Origin: Nocardioides oceani
GTDB taxonomy: Bacteria; Actinomycetota; Actinomycetes; Propionibacteriales; Nocardioidaceae
Length of the DNA: 64,000 nucleotides
Direction: 5' to 3'
Assembly: GCF_030412965.1 (NCBI RefSeq)
Contig: NZ_JAUHJQ010000004.1
Span: 77,459-141,458, forward strand
Each line of letters opens with the position of its first letter. Within the stretch, counting starts at the first letter, position 1. The notes below the pieces were generated by a model that saw only the letters and a list, made by a program, of their open reading frames with translations, had not been told where the DNA came from and made no database searches. This document shows positions 41,856-53,439 of this stretch, in pieces. The position numbers and the translations under genes are program-made.

Positions 41856-43421
41856 GTGCCCGACACCCGTCCCCGTCGTACCTTCGCCGTCATCAGCCAC
41901 CCCGACGCGGGCAAGTCGACCCTGACCGAGGCGCTCGCGCTGCACGCGCGGGCGATCAACGAGGCCGGCGCCGTGCACGGCAAGGGCGACCGGCGCGCGA
42001 CCGTGTCGGACTGGATGGCGATGGAGAAGGCGCGCGGGATCTCGATCACCTCCGCCGCGCTGCAGTTCGCCTACCGCGACCACGTCGTCAACCTCGTCGA
42101 CACCCCGGGCCACAGCGACTTCTCCGAGGACACCTACCGCGTGCTGTCCGCGGTCGACTCCGCCGTCATGCTGGTCGACGCCGGCAAGGGCCTCGAGCCG
42201 CAGACCCTCAAGCTGTTCCGGGTCTGCGCGCTGCGCGGCATCCCGGTCATCACGGTGATCAACAAGTGGGACCGGCCGGGCCTCTCCGCGCTCGGGCTGA
42301 TGGACCTGATCCAGGAGAAGATCGGCCTGCGGCCCACCCCGCTGACCTGGCCGGTCGGCGAGGCCGGCGACTTCCGCGGCGTCCTGGACCGACGTACCGG
42401 GGACTTCGTGAAGTACACCCGCACCGCCGGCGGCGCCACCCGCGCCCCGGAGCAGCGCCTGGGTGCCGACGAGGTGGGCGAGGACGACCTGCAGGTGTGG
42501 CGCGACGCCGTCGAGGAGCACGAGCTGCTCGGCCTCGACGAGGCCGACCACGACCAGGAGCAGTTCCTCGCCGGCCGCACCACGCCGGTGATGTTCGCCT
42601 CCGCGCTGCAGAACTTCGGCGTCGCCCAGCTGCTCGACCTGCTGCTCGACCTGGCGCCGGCCCCGGGCGGGACCGAGGGCGTCGACGGCTCGGTCCGGGC
42701 CGTCGACGACGACTTCAGCGCGTTCGTCTTCAAGGTGCAGTCGGGCATGAACACCGCCCACCGCGACCGGCTCGCCTACGCACGGGTCGTCTCGGGGACC
42801 TTCGAGCGCGGCATGGTCGTCACGCACGCCGCCACCGGCCGGCCCTTCGCGACGAAGTTCGCGCAGGCGGTCTTCGGCCGCGAGACCACCTCGGTCGAGA
42901 CCGCCGAGCCCGGCGACATCATCGGTCTGGTCAACGCCACCGCGCTGCGCGTCGGCGACACGATCTACGTCGGCGAGCCGATCGAGTACCCGCCCGTCCC
43001 GACCTTCGCCCCCGAGCACTTCGTGACCGCCAGCGCCGGCGACATCGGCCGCTACAAGCAGTTCCGCCGGGGCATCGAGCAGCTCGACCAGGAGGGCGTC
43101 GTCCAGGTGCTGCGCTCGGACCTGCGCGGCGACCAGAACCCCGTCCTCGCCGCCGTCGGGCCGATGCAGTTCGAGGTCGTCGAGGACCGGATGACCAACG
43201 AGTTCAACGCGCCGATCCGCTTCAACCGGCTCGACTACCAGCTCGCCCGGCGCACCGACGCCGCCGGCGCGGAGGCGCTGGCCGGGATGCGCGGGGTCGA
43301 GGTGCTCCAGCGCAGCGACGGCACCCGGCTCGCGCTGTTCGTCGACCAGTGGCGCGCGAAGGTCACCGCCCGCGACAACCCCGACGTGATGCTCGAGGCA
43401 CTGCCGGCCGGCGGCAGCTGA
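41856..43421 (+). CDS. prfC: Peptide chain release factor 3
   Basis: This 521-residue translational GTPase has P-loop HPDAGKST, switch residues in SDWMAMEKARGISITSA, G3 DTPGHSDFSEDTYR and G4 NKWD. The insert and domain order are RF3-like, and the length fits RF3 rather than EF-G. RF3 recycles RF1/RF2 from ribosomes after peptide release. It lies alone with its own leaderless-type promoter. Confidence 0.95.
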   Translation: MPDTRPRRTFAVISHPDAGKSTLTEALALHARAINEAGAVHGKGDRRATVSDWMAMEKARGISITSAALQFAYRDHVVNLVDTPGHSDFSEDTYRVLSAVDSAVMLVDAGKGLEPQTLKLFRVCALRGIPVITVINKWDRPGLSALGLMDLIQEKIGLRPTPLTWPVGEAGDFRGVLDRRTGDFVKYTRTAGGATRAPEQRLGADEVGEDDLQVWRDAVEEHELLGLDEADHDQEQFLAGRTTPVMFASALQNFGVAQLLDLLLDLAPAPGGTEGVDGSVRAVDDDFSAFVFKVQSGMNTAHRDRLAYARVVSGTFERGMVVTHAATGRPFATKFAQAVFGRETTSVETAEPGDIIGLVNATALRVGDTIYVGEPIEYPPVPTFAPEHFVTASAGDIGRYKQFRRGIEQLDQEGVVQVLRSDLRGDQNPVLAAVGPMQFEVVEDRMTNEFNAPIRFNRLDYQLARRTDAAGAEALAGMRGVEVLQRSDGTRLALFVDQWRAKVTARDNPDVMLEALPAGGS

Positions 43422-43453
43422 GGAAACCGCACGTCGACCGCGCCGGCGACGCC

Positions 43454-43459
43454 TAGGCT
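43454..43459 (+). promoter_or_regulatory. -10 box TAGGCT of the MFS gene
   Basis: TAGGCT is followed by 8 nt and the GTG at 43468. Confidence 0.5.
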
Positions 43460-43467
43460 CGCCGCTC

Positions 43468-44694
43468 GTGAGCAGCCGCCTGTCGCCGCTGGCGACGCCG
43501 GCCTTCCGCTGGTTCTTCCTCGGCGAGGTCGTCAACCGCGCCGGGTCGTCGATGGCCGGGGTGGCGCTCGCGTTCGCCGTCCTCGACATCAGCGACTCCC
43601 CCGGGGCGCTCGGCCTGGTCGTCGCCGCGTGGACGGTGCCGATGGTCGCCTTCATGCTGCTCGGCGGGGCGATCGCCGACCGGCTGCCCCGCGCGGTCGT
43701 GCTGCGCGGCTGCAACCTCCTCCAGGGCGCCGTCCAGGCCGCCACGGCCGCGCTCGTGCTCGCCGACGTGGCCGAGATCTGGCACCTGGTGGTGCTGCAG
43801 CTCGTCGCAGGCACGGTCTTCGCGGTCAGCTACCCCGCGTTCCACGGCATGGTGCCGATCCTGCTGCCGGTGGGCGAGCGCAAGCCGGCGTACCTGCTCG
43901 TCAGCCAGTCCGAGAGCGCCGTCGGCATCGCCGGTCCCGCACTGTCGGGCCTCCTCGTCGCGACCGCGGGGCCCGGGTGGGCGCTGGCGGCGGACGCCGC
44001 AACGTACGTCGTCGCCGCGGCGTTCCTCGCGCTCGTGCGCCTGCCTCCCGGGGACCGTAGCCGGGCGCGGCCGAGCGTCATCGGCGACTTCGTCGCGGGG
44101 TGGTCCTTCGCGCGCAGCCTCGGCTGGGTCATCCCGGTCGCCTCGGCGTCGTTGGTGTTCAACGCGCTGATGAGCGGCGCGCTCGGGGTCCTCGGGCCCA
44201 CGATCGCCGACGACACCATCGGCAGCGAGGGCTGGGGCCTGGCGCGGTCGGGCCAGGCGGTCGGCGTGTTCGTGGCGGCGTTCTTCCTGGCCCGGGTGAC
44301 CCTGCGGGTGCCGCTGCGGACGTGCGTGCTCGGATTCGGCCTCAGCGCCGTCCCCATGCTCGTCCTCGGGACGTGGGTCGACACCTGGCTGCTGGCCGCG
44401 GCGTTCGTCGTGGCCGGTGCCGGGCTGAGCCTGATCGACCTGGCCTGGAACCTCACCGTGCAGGAGAAGGTCCCCGAGGCGATGCTGTCGCGGATCATGT
44501 CGATCGACGGGTTCTTCTCCTTCGTCGCCATGCCCGTCGGCCAGCTCGCCATCGGGCCGCTCGCCGTCGCGATCGGTGCCGGTCGCACGCAGCTCGTGTG
44601 CGCGGTGCTGATGGTCCTCGTCGTGGCCGTCGCCGCCACCCGGCCGACGATCACCCGCGTCCGGCTCACCGGCTCCCCGGACGCGCCCGCCTGA
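43468..44694 (+). CDS. MFS transporter
   Basis: This 408-residue protein has about 12 membrane helices. The loop 2-3 motif GGAIADRLPRAVVL is of the major facilitator type, and the overall form (FRWFFLGEVVNRAGSSMAGVALAFAV start) resembles the enterobactin exporter-like and macrolide efflux-like MFS-3 group. Substrate unknown; export of a drug or siderophore is possible. Start by -10 box. Confidence 0.88.
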   Translation: MSSRLSPLATPAFRWFFLGEVVNRAGSSMAGVALAFAVLDISDSPGALGLVVAAWTVPMVAFMLLGGAIADRLPRAVVLRGCNLLQGAVQAATAALVLADVAEIWHLVVLQLVAGTVFAVSYPAFHGMVPILLPVGERKPAYLLVSQSESAVGIAGPALSGLLVATAGPGWALAADAATYVVAAAFLALVRLPPGDRSRARPSVIGDFVAGWSFARSLGWVIPVASASLVFNALMSGALGVLGPTIADDTIGSEGWGLARSGQAVGVFVAAFFLARVTLRVPLRTCVLGFGLSAVPMLVLGTWVDTWLLAAAFVVAGAGLSLIDLAWNLTVQEKVPEAMLSRIMSIDGFFSFVAMPVGQLAIGPLAVAIGAGRTQLVCAVLMVLVVAVAATRPTITRVRLTGSPDAPA

Positions 44695-44786
44695 ACGTCG
44701 GTCGCCGGCCCCGGCGGAATCTCCACGCCCCTGCGCCGGTTGGGCCCCTGGAACCCGCAACCCCGCGACCCAGGAGGCAGCACCCC

Positions 44787-45857
44787 GTGAGCCAGCTCTT
44801 CACCCCGATCACCCTCCGCGACGTCACCGTCCGCAACCGGGTCTGGGTGGCGCCGATGTGCCAGTACTCCGCCATCGACGGGATGCCGGACGACTGGCAC
44901 CTGGTCCACCTCGGCTCGTTCGCGCGCGGCGGGGCCGGGCTGGTCATCACCGAGGCCACCGCGGTCGTGCCCGAGGGGCGGATCTCGCCCCAGGACACCG
45001 GCATCTGGAACGACGAGCAGCAGGCGGCGTGGGCTCGGATCGTGGACTTCGTGCACGGGCAGGGCGCCGCGGCCGGCATCCAGCTCGCCCACGCCGGGCG
45101 CAAGGCGTCGACGTACTCCGGCTTCACCGGCGAGCGCGGCGGCGTCCCCGACACCGAGGGCGGCTGGCGGCCGGTCGGACCGTCGGCGGACCCGTTCCCG
45201 GGCCTGCGCGAGGACGTCGAGGAGCTCGACGCGGACGGCGTCGCGCGCGTCGTGACGGCCTTCGGCGACGCCGCCGAGCGCGCGGTCGCCGCCGGCTTCG
45301 ACGTGCTGGAGGTGCACGCGGCGCACGGCTACCTGCTGCACGAGTTCCTCTCCCCGCTCTCCAACCACCGCACCGACGCGTACGGCGGCTCGTTCGACAA
45401 CCGCGCCCGGCTCGTGCTGGAGGTGGTCCGCGAGGTCCGCGGGCGGGTCGCTGCGGGCGTGCCGGTCGTGGTGCGGCTCTCCGCGACCGACTGGGTGGAG
45501 GGTGGCTGGACCGCCGACGAGACGGTGCGCCTGGCGTCGCTCCTCCGCGAGGAGGGCGTCGACCTGGTCGACACCTCCACCGGCGGGAACGTGCTGGCCG
45601 ACATCCCGCTCGAGCCGGGCTACCAGGTGCCGTTCGCCCGGCGCGTCCGGACCGAGGCGGGCATCCCGTCCGGCGCGGTCGGCCTGATCACCGAGCCGAA
45701 GCAGGCCGAGGACGTCCTCGCCGACGGCTCCGCCGACGTCGTCCTGCTCGCCCGCGAGCTGCTGCGCGACCCGCACTGGCCGCTGCGCGCCGCCCGGGAG
45801 CTCGGCGTCGAGGGCACCGACCTCTGGCCGGTGCAGTACCGCCGCGCGGCACGCTGA
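44787..45857 (+). CDS. NADH:flavin oxidoreductase, old yellow enzyme (YqjM-like)
   Basis: This 356-residue FMN (beta/alpha)8 barrel has the N-terminal Cys in PMCQYSA that marks the YqjM thermophilic-like class. It also has QLAHAGRKAST, the catalytic HAAHGYLLHEFLSPLSNHRTDAYGG region, and the FMN phosphate site VGLIT..ADVVLLARELL. It reduces activated alkenes with NADPH. GTG 44787 has CAGGAGG at 44771-44777. Confidence 0.93.
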   Translation: MSQLFTPITLRDVTVRNRVWVAPMCQYSAIDGMPDDWHLVHLGSFARGGAGLVITEATAVVPEGRISPQDTGIWNDEQQAAWARIVDFVHGQGAAAGIQLAHAGRKASTYSGFTGERGGVPDTEGGWRPVGPSADPFPGLREDVEELDADGVARVVTAFGDAAERAVAAGFDVLEVHAAHGYLLHEFLSPLSNHRTDAYGGSFDNRARLVLEVVREVRGRVAAGVPVVVRLSATDWVEGGWTADETVRLASLLREEGVDLVDTSTGGNVLADIPLEPGYQVPFARRVRTEAGIPSGAVGLITEPKQAEDVLADGSADVVLLARELLRDPHWPLRAARELGVEGTDLWPVQYRRAAR

Positions 45858-45915
45858 CCCGCTGACCTTCCTGGACCGCTCGCCCTCGGACACCGGGTCG
45901 TGGAGACGCCCGGGC

Positions 45916-47424
45916 TCAGCCCTCCGCGAACGGCGTGAGCAGCTGGTCGACAGGCGCGCGGTCGTCGGTGAGGACGTCGGCGTCGCCGACCCAGGCGTCC
46001 AGGTCGGCGTCGGCGCGGACCTCCCAGCCGAGGTCGCGATCGGCGAGGCCACGCGTGACGGCGGCGAGGTCGAGCGGCTCGTCCGAGGCGACGACGACCA
46101 CGTTGCCGCCGGCCGTCCGGTCGAACGCGCCGGGCCGCGCGACGAGCGCCACGTGGTCGAAGACCTCACGGAGCGTCGCCACCTCGGCGCGGGCGAAGGC
46201 GAGCGGTCCGTGGTCGATGAGGTTGGCGGCGTACACACCCTCGCGGCGGAGCACGCGCCGGACCTCGGCCACCGCCTCCCGGGTGGTCAGGTGCCACGGC
46301 ACGCTGACGCCGCCGAAGGCGTCGCCGACGACGAGGTCGCGGCTGTTGTCGGCGAGCGAGGCGAGCCCGAGCCGGCCGTCCTCGACCCGCACCTCCAACG
46401 CGGGCCCGGTCTCGAGGCCGAGCAGGTCGCGGTCGACGGCGACGACCCCGGGGTCGATCTCGGAGACCAGGCTCGTCGTGCCCGGCCGCGTCTCGGCGAG
46501 GTAGCGCGGCAGGGTCAGGCCCCCGCCACCGAGGTGGTACGCCGCCAGCGGCTCGCCCGCGGGGAGGACCGCGTCGACGACGGACGCGACCGCCTGGACG
46601 TACTCGAACTCCAGGTGGGTGGCGTCGGAGAGGTCGACGTAGGAGTGGCGCAGCCCGTCGAGCACCAGCACCCGACCCGAGGAGCGCTCGGGGTCGGTGT
46701 CGACGCGCGCGCAGTGGTACTGCGTCTCGACGTCGCAGCCGCCCGGGGCCACCGCGGCCGCCAGCCCGCCGAGGCCGGTCCCGGCCAGCACGAGCGCCAG
46801 CGTCGGGGCGACCCCCCGCGGGCCGCGCACCCGCACGCCGACGACGACGGCGGCCAGCGCCAGGAGGACGCCGAGCCCCACGAGGATGCCGCTGATGGGG
46901 ACCGCCGAGACGAGCACGAAGCCGGTGAGCACCGTGCCGACGATCGAGCCGGCGGTGCCGATGCCGGAGAGCCGGCCGACGACGGTGCCAGTCTCGGCGA
47001 GGGAGGTCAGCGCGAGCTTGGTGACCATCGGCGTGACGGCCGAGAGCAGCGCGCCCGGGACGCCGATGGTGACCGCGGTGGCGAGCAGCAGGAGCGAGCC
47101 GCCCGCGGACTCCGCGGCCCCGCGGACGAGGAACGGCGTCGCCGCCACGACGACCCCGGACCCGCCGAGCAGCGGGGCGAGCGCGCGCCGCGGGTCGACC
47201 ACGTCGGCCGCGCGGCCCCCGGCCCACGAGCCGAGCGCGATCGCGGCCAGCGCGAGGCCGATGACCAGCGTGTTGGTCTCCAGCGTCAGCCCGAGGTAGG
47301 GCGCGAGCAGCCGCAGGGCGACCAGCTCGACGACGAGCACCGCCGCCGAGGACCCGAAGACCAGGGCGGCCGACTCGCGGGGCCCGGGCACCACCCGGCC
47401 GGCGGGCGGACCGGACCCCGGCAC
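45916..47424 (-). CDS. Membrane protein with spermidine synthase-like domain (fused MFS/SpeE type)
   Basis: This 502-residue protein starts at GTG 47424, 5 nt after the deoA stop. The N-terminal half has about seven or eight membrane helices. The C-terminal half is a Rossmann methyltransferase-like spermidine synthase domain (YHLGGGGLTLPRYL, SEIDPGVVAVDRDLLGL, VEDGRLGL, DLVVGDAFGGVSVPWHLTT). Such fused proteins are frequent in actinobacteria; whether they make polyamines is not established. It may be co-transcribed with deoA. Confidence 0.85.
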   Translation of the reverse strand: MPGSGPPAGRVVPGPRESAALVFGSSAAVLVVELVALRLLAPYLGLTLETNTLVIGLALAAIALGSWAGGRAADVVDPRRALAPLLGGSGVVVAATPFLVRGAAESAGGSLLLLATAVTIGVPGALLSAVTPMVTKLALTSLAETGTVVGRLSGIGTAGSIVGTVLTGFVLVSAVPISGILVGLGVLLALAAVVVGVRVRGPRGVAPTLALVLAGTGLGGLAAAVAPGGCDVETQYHCARVDTDPERSSGRVLVLDGLRHSYVDLSDATHLEFEYVQAVASVVDAVLPAGEPLAAYHLGGGGLTLPRYLAETRPGTTSLVSEIDPGVVAVDRDLLGLETGPALEVRVEDGRLGLASLADNSRDLVVGDAFGGVSVPWHLTTREAVAEVRRVLRREGVYAANLIDHGPLAFARAEVATLREVFDHVALVARPGAFDRTAGGNVVVVASDEPLDLAAVTRGLADRDLGWEVRADADLDAWVGDADVLTDDRAPVDQLLTPFAEG

Positions 47425-47429
47425 GCGGC

Positions 47430-48728
47430 TCAGCCGATCCGGTCGATGACCAGCGGCTGCGGGGTGACCTCGGTGCCGGCCGGCGCGACGTCGTACCCAC
47501 CCTCGAGCGAGGCGAGCGCCCGCTCGAAGCGGTGCTCGTCGTCGGTGAGCAGGGTGAACAGCGGCTGGCCCTCGGTGACCGCGTCGCCGGGGCGGGCGTG
47601 CCAGACGACACCGGCCCCGGCCTGCACCGGGTCCTCCTTGCGGGCGCGGCCCGCGCCGAGGCGCCAGGCGGCGAGCCCGACGGCCATCGCGTCCAGGCGG
47701 GTCAGCACGCCGGTCGACGGCGCCACGACGACGTGGGACTCCCGCGCGACCGGCAGCTCCGCGTCGGGGTCGCCGCCCTGCGCACGGATCATCGCCTTCC
47801 AGGCGTCCATCGCCGAGCCGTCGGCCAGCTTGTCGGCCGGGTCGGCGTCGGTGACGCCTGCGCCGGCGAGCATCTCCCGGGCGAGCGCGAGGGTCAGCTC
47901 GACCACGTCGGCCGGACCGCCACCGGCGAGCACCTCGACCGACTCCGCGACCTCGATCGCGTTGCCGGCGGTGAGCCCGAGCGGGGTGGACATGTCGGTG
48001 AGCAGCGCGGTCGTGCGGACGCCCGCGTCGGTGCCCAGCGCGACCATCGTCTCTGCGAGCTCGCGGGCGCGGTCGACGTCCTTCATGAAGGCGCCGGAGC
48101 CGACCTTGACGTCGAGGACGAGCGCCCCCGTGCCCTCGGCGATCTTCTTGCTCATGATCGAGGAGGCGATCAGCGGGATCGCCTCGACGGTGCCGGTCAC
48201 GTCGCGCAGCGCGTAGAGCTTCTTGTCCGCCGGGGCCAGGCCGTCGCCGGCCGCGCAGATGACCGCGCCGAGCGAATCGAGCTGGTCGAGGATCTCGGCG
48301 TTGGACAGCGAGGCGCGCCAGCCGGGGATCGCCTCGAGCTTGTCGAGCGTCCCGCCGGTGTGGCCCAGCCCGCGGCCGGAGAGCTGCGGGACGGCGACGC
48401 CGCACGCCGCGACGAGCGGCGCCAGCGGCAGGGTGATCTTGTCCCCGACGCCGCCGGTGGAGTGCTTGTCGGCGGTGGGCCGCGAGAGCGAGGAGAAGTC
48501 CATCCGCTCCCCCGACGCGATCATCGCGCCGGTCCAGCGGGCGATCTCGCGGCGGGTCATCCCGTTGAGAAGGATCGCCATCGCCAGCGACGACATCTGC
48601 TCGTCGGCGACGGCGCCGCGGGTGTAGGCGTCGACCACCCAGTCGATCTGGCTGTCGGACAGCTCGTGGCGGTCCCGCTTGGCGGTGATCACCTCGACCG
48701 CGTCGTGGGCGCCCGCGTCGTTCGTCAT
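47430..48728 (-). CDS. deoA: Thymidine/pyrimidine-nucleoside phosphorylase
   Basis: This 432-residue protein has the type II nucleoside phosphorylase layout: an N-terminal helical domain and ADKHSTGGVGDKITLPLAPLVAACG, the substrate and phosphate site. LGHTGGTLDKLEAIPG, SSIMSKKIAEGTGALVLDVKVGSGAFM and the C-terminal barrel-sandwich hybrid domain follow. It converts thymidine and deoxyuridine to the base and deoxyribose 1-phosphate. The ATG overlaps the cdd stop (ATGA), and the ribosome-binding site GGAAGGA lies within cdd. Confidence 0.95.
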   Translation of the reverse strand: MTNDAGAHDAVEVITAKRDRHELSDSQIDWVVDAYTRGAVADEQMSSLAMAILLNGMTRREIARWTGAMIASGERMDFSSLSRPTADKHSTGGVGDKITLPLAPLVAACGVAVPQLSGRGLGHTGGTLDKLEAIPGWRASLSNAEILDQLDSLGAVICAAGDGLAPADKKLYALRDVTGTVEAIPLIASSIMSKKIAEGTGALVLDVKVGSGAFMKDVDRARELAETMVALGTDAGVRTTALLTDMSTPLGLTAGNAIEVAESVEVLAGGGPADVVELTLALAREMLAGAGVTDADPADKLADGSAMDAWKAMIRAQGGDPDAELPVARESHVVVAPSTGVLTRLDAMAVGLAAWRLGAGRARKEDPVQAGAGVVWHARPGDAVTEGQPLFTLLTDDEHRFERALASLEGGYDVAPAGTEVTPQPLVIDRIG

Positions 48729-49132
48729 CGAGTTCCTTCCTTGGCCAGGTCGTCCGGTCCGAACGCCTGGGGCAGCACCTCGGTCATGGGTCGCACGCCG
48801 AGGGGGGTCATCACCTGGAGAGCGGCTCCGCCGTTCTCCCACAGCAGCTGGCGGCAGCGGCCGCACGGCATGATCACCGCGCCGTCGCCGTTGACGCACA
48901 CGAAGTGGGTCAGCAGGCCGCCGCCGGTGATGTGCAGCTGGCTGACCAGCCCGCACTCCGCGCACAGCGTCACGCCGTACCCGGCGTTCTCGACGTTGCA
49001 GCCCACCAGCGTGCGACCGTCGGCGGTCACGCCGGCGGCGCCGACGCGGTAGCCGGAGTACGGCGCGTACGCGTGCCGCATCGCCTCGGTCGCCGCCTCC
49101 TGGAGCGCCGCCCAGTCGATGTCGTCGGCCAC
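48725..49132 (-). CDS. cdd: Cytidine deaminase
   Basis: This 135-residue tetrameric-type cytidine deaminase has zinc ligands C57, C90 and C93 and catalytic E59 (LCAEC ... PCGRCRQ). AYAPYSGYRVGAA and NVENAGYG are substrate segments. It converts (deoxy)cytidine to (deoxy)uridine for DeoA. The GTG starts 4 nt after the stop of the upstream permease gene, and the stop overlaps deoA, so the three are one operon. Confidence 0.95.
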   Translation of the reverse strand: MADDIDWAALQEAATEAMRHAYAPYSGYRVGAAGVTADGRTLVGCNVENAGYGVTLCAECGLVSQLHITGGGLLTHFVCVNGDGAVIMPCGRCRQLLWENGGAALQVMTPLGVRPMTEVLPQAFGPDDLAKEGTR

Positions 49133-49136
49133 CGGG

Positions 49137-50465
49137 TCAGCCCTTCACGTACGGCTCGCCGTCGGCCGCCGGCGGGCGGACCCGACCGACGAAGCCGGCG
49201 ACGGCGATGATCGTGGCGAGGTACGGCGCGGCGCCGAGCAGCTCGCCCGGGACCGGCTGCACGAACGACAGCTGGTTCTGCAGGTTCCACATGAAGCCGA
49301 AGAACACCGCGGCGAACGTCGCGCCGACCGGGTGCCAGCGGCCCATGATCACCGCGGCGAGCGCGATGAAGCCGGTGCCGGCCGAGACCTCGCGGTCGAA
49401 GGCTCCCGTGGAGCCGACGGTGTAGTAGGCGCCGCCGAGCCCGGCGAAGACGCCCCCGAGCAGCACGGCCTGCCAGCGGACGCGGTCGACCTTGATGCCG
49501 ACCGTGTCGGCGGCCTTGGGGTGCTCGCCGACCGCGCGGACCCGCAGCCCCCAGCGGGTCTGGAAGAGCAGGAAGCTGACCAGGGCGACCGAGGCGTACA
49601 TCAGGTAGACCAGCAGGGTCTGGTTGAAGAGCGCGTCCCCGACGACCGGGATGTCGGCGAGGACCGGGATCTCGATCTTCTCCAGCACCTGGGGGTCGTT
49701 CAGCGTCTCCTTGTGCTCGCTCGGGATCTGGCCGAGCAGGAAGCTGGTCAGGCCCGTCGCGAAGGCCACCAGCACGACGCCGAGGACCACCTGGTTGACG
49801 TGGTAGCGCAGGGCGAACCAGCCGAGCATGGCCGCGATCAGCACGCCGGCGACCACACCGCCCAGCAGTCCGAACGCCGCGCACAGGCCGACCGGGATGA
49901 AGACCAGCGAGCTGTAGGCGACGCTGGAGAACACCGAGGCGAAGAACGCGCCGGAGAGGAACTGCGCCTCGATCGCGATGTTGATGACGCCGGCGCGCTC
50001 GCACAGGCAGCCGGCCAGCGCGCCGAGCACCAGCGGCGTCGCGATGCGGATCGTGCCGGGGATCGGGTTGGCGATGAACGCCTGGAAGCCGCCCTCGCCC
50101 TGGTCGGTGTAGGCCCACATGAGGAAGCCGGCGTAGAACGCGAGGCCGACGAGCACGCCGAGCAGCGCACCCTTCCAGCCGCGCGGGAACCGGTCGAGCG
50201 CCGCCAGGACGAGCGCGGCCGCGGCGATCGCCACCGCGCCCCACGAGATGTAGGTGGCGTTGCCGTCCTTCGGCACGAACTCGGCGGTCCGCTTCTCGCC
50301 GAGCAGGTAGGTGAACTTCGGGTCCTCGATCAGCAGCGCGAAGGCGACGAGGGCGGCCAGCACCACCGCGAAGGTGATGACCAGCCGGACCTGGCGGCGT
50401 ACGTCGGCGCGGTCGCGGACCTGCGGCTCGGGAGCGGCCGCGGGGGCCTCGGTGGTCGTCGTCAT
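49137..50465 (-). CDS. Nucleoside ABC transporter permease (BMP family importer, subunit 2)
   Basis: This 442-residue membrane protein has about ten helices and the BPD_transp_2 motifs of nucleoside and ribose permeases, with AGVINIAIEAQFLSGAF and VGEHPKAADTVGIKVDRVRW. The N-terminal 25 residues are a soluble Thr/Ala/Pro-rich tail. It pairs with the permease encoded upstream to form the channel. ATG 50465 lies 8 nt after that gene, and cdd follows 4 nt after its stop. Confidence 0.92.
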   Translation of the reverse strand: MTTTTEAPAAAPEPQVRDRADVRRQVRLVITFAVVLAALVAFALLIEDPKFTYLLGEKRTAEFVPKDGNATYISWGAVAIAAAALVLAALDRFPRGWKGALLGVLVGLAFYAGFLMWAYTDQGEGGFQAFIANPIPGTIRIATPLVLGALAGCLCERAGVINIAIEAQFLSGAFFASVFSSVAYSSLVFIPVGLCAAFGLLGGVVAGVLIAAMLGWFALRYHVNQVVLGVVLVAFATGLTSFLLGQIPSEHKETLNDPQVLEKIEIPVLADIPVVGDALFNQTLLVYLMYASVALVSFLLFQTRWGLRVRAVGEHPKAADTVGIKVDRVRWQAVLLGGVFAGLGGAYYTVGSTGAFDREVSAGTGFIALAAVIMGRWHPVGATFAAVFFGFMWNLQNQLSFVQPVPGELLGAAPYLATIIAVAGFVGRVRPPAADGEPYVKG

Positions 50466-50473
50466 CTCGTCCC

Positions 50474-51732
50474 TCACCAACCCGTCGCCATCACGTCGGC
50501 CTTGCGGCCCTGGCCGCGCAGCCGGAAGATCCCGCGCACCAGCGCGGGCGCCGCCACGAAGAGCACGATCAGCGCCTGCAGCACCTGCGTGAGCTCCGGC
50601 GGCACGCCGGCCGCGCCCTGCATGCTCAGGCCGCCCGCGGAGAGCGCGCCGAACAGCAGGCCGGCCAGCACGGTGCCCAGCGGCGTCGTGCGGCCCAGCA
50701 GCGCGACCGTGATCGCGTCGAATCCGACGGTGCCCGCGACCTGGTCGGTCAGCGAGTCCTGGCGGCCCAGGACGGTCATCGTCGCGGCGAGACCGGCGAG
50801 CACGCCGGCCAGCGTCATCGCCAGCACGTAGACCCGCGCGACGCTCATGCCGGCGGTGCGGGCGGCGTCGGGGTTCGCCCCCACCGCGCGCATCTCGAAG
50901 CCGAGCGTGCTGCGCTCGAGCAGCCACCACACGAACAGCGCGGCGACGACGGCCAGCAGCACGCCGAGGTGCACGCCGCCGATGGTCGGGTACGCCGCGC
51001 TGTCGTCGACCGGCGGCGACAGCAGGTTGTCGCTGTCGGGGCGCTGGAGCGCCTCCTTGCCGAGGAAGTAGAGCATCGTGAAGCGGCCGACGTAGTTGAG
51101 CATGATCGTGGTGATCACCTCGTGCGCGCCGGTGCGGGCCTTGAGGACACCCGCGATCGCGCCCCACAGGCCGCCGGCGACCAGCGCGCCGGCGAGCGCC
51201 GCGAGCAGGTGGATGCCGGCCGGGAGGTCGTAGTGGAAGCCGATGAACCCGCCGACGAGCGCCCCGAGCAGGATCTGGCCCTGGGCACCGATGTTGAACA
51301 TGCCGGCGCGGAACGCCAGGCTCACGCCGAGGCCGGCGCAGATCAGCGGGGCGGCCCGCTCGAGGGTGCGGGTCCAGGCGGTGCCGGACCCGACCGAGCC
51401 GGAGATCAGGGCGCGGTAGCCGTCCCAGATCGCCTCGCCGGAGAACTTGAAGAAGTCCCAGGGGTAGCTGAAGAAGTAGCTCAGCGACTCCACGACCCGC
51501 GGGGTCGAGAACATGATGAGCACGGCGCCGACGACCAGCGCGAGGACGACCGCCGCGATGCTGTCCACGACGGTGGGCAGCCACGAGGCCAGGTCGCGGT
51601 CGCGCCCGGCCTCCTTCTTGCCGGCCGGTACGCCGCCCTGGGTGGTCGTGCCCTGGCCCTGGTCGCCCGCCGGCGGCGGGGTCCCCGGGTTCCCGGGGCC
51701 CGCGGGGCCGGCCGGGCCGTTCGGGGTCTCGC

Positions 51733-51736
<4 letters not shown>
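50474..51736 (-). CDS. Nucleoside ABC transporter permease (BMP family importer, subunit 1)
   Basis: This 420-residue membrane protein has a Gly/Pro-rich 45-residue N-terminal tail and then about eight to ten helices with RAGMFNIGAQGQILLGAL and MRAVGANPDAARTAGMSVARVY, typical of YufP/NupP-type nucleoside permeases. Its ATG overlaps the stop of the ATPase gene (ATGA). It is one half of the predicted permease heterodimer. Confidence 0.92.
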
Positions 51737-53259
<1,523 letters not shown>

Positions 53260-53352
53260 GGTCTCCTCGACTGGTGTGCCGGTCGCGGCGCGTCGTTGCG
53301 CCGCCGGCCGTCCGCACCCGGTCCCGGGCTCCGGACGACCACAAGACGATAA

Positions 53353-53394
53353 GGGGCAGGCCGGGGGTGGGTCGCCCCGCCCCGGGCCTGCCCC
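53353..53394. terminator. Hairpin between the BMP lipoprotein gene and the ATPase gene, likely attenuator
   Basis: GGGGCAGGCC (53353-53362) pairs with GGCCTGCCCC (53385-53394), with further G-C pairs inside. It lies 45 bp after the lipoprotein stop and about 95 bp before the ATPase start. Such stems often lower expression of the membrane genes relative to the abundant binding protein. Confidence 0.55.
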
Positions 53395-53439
53395 GCTGGC
53401 CCGCCCGGCCCGCCGGGTGGCGGGACGGGCGGACCGAGG

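Noticed and set aside
41769..43814. Minus-strand open frame of 681 codons opposite prfC
   Set aside because: It is antisense to a full-length conserved GTPase gene, and its residue composition is that of a shadow frame.
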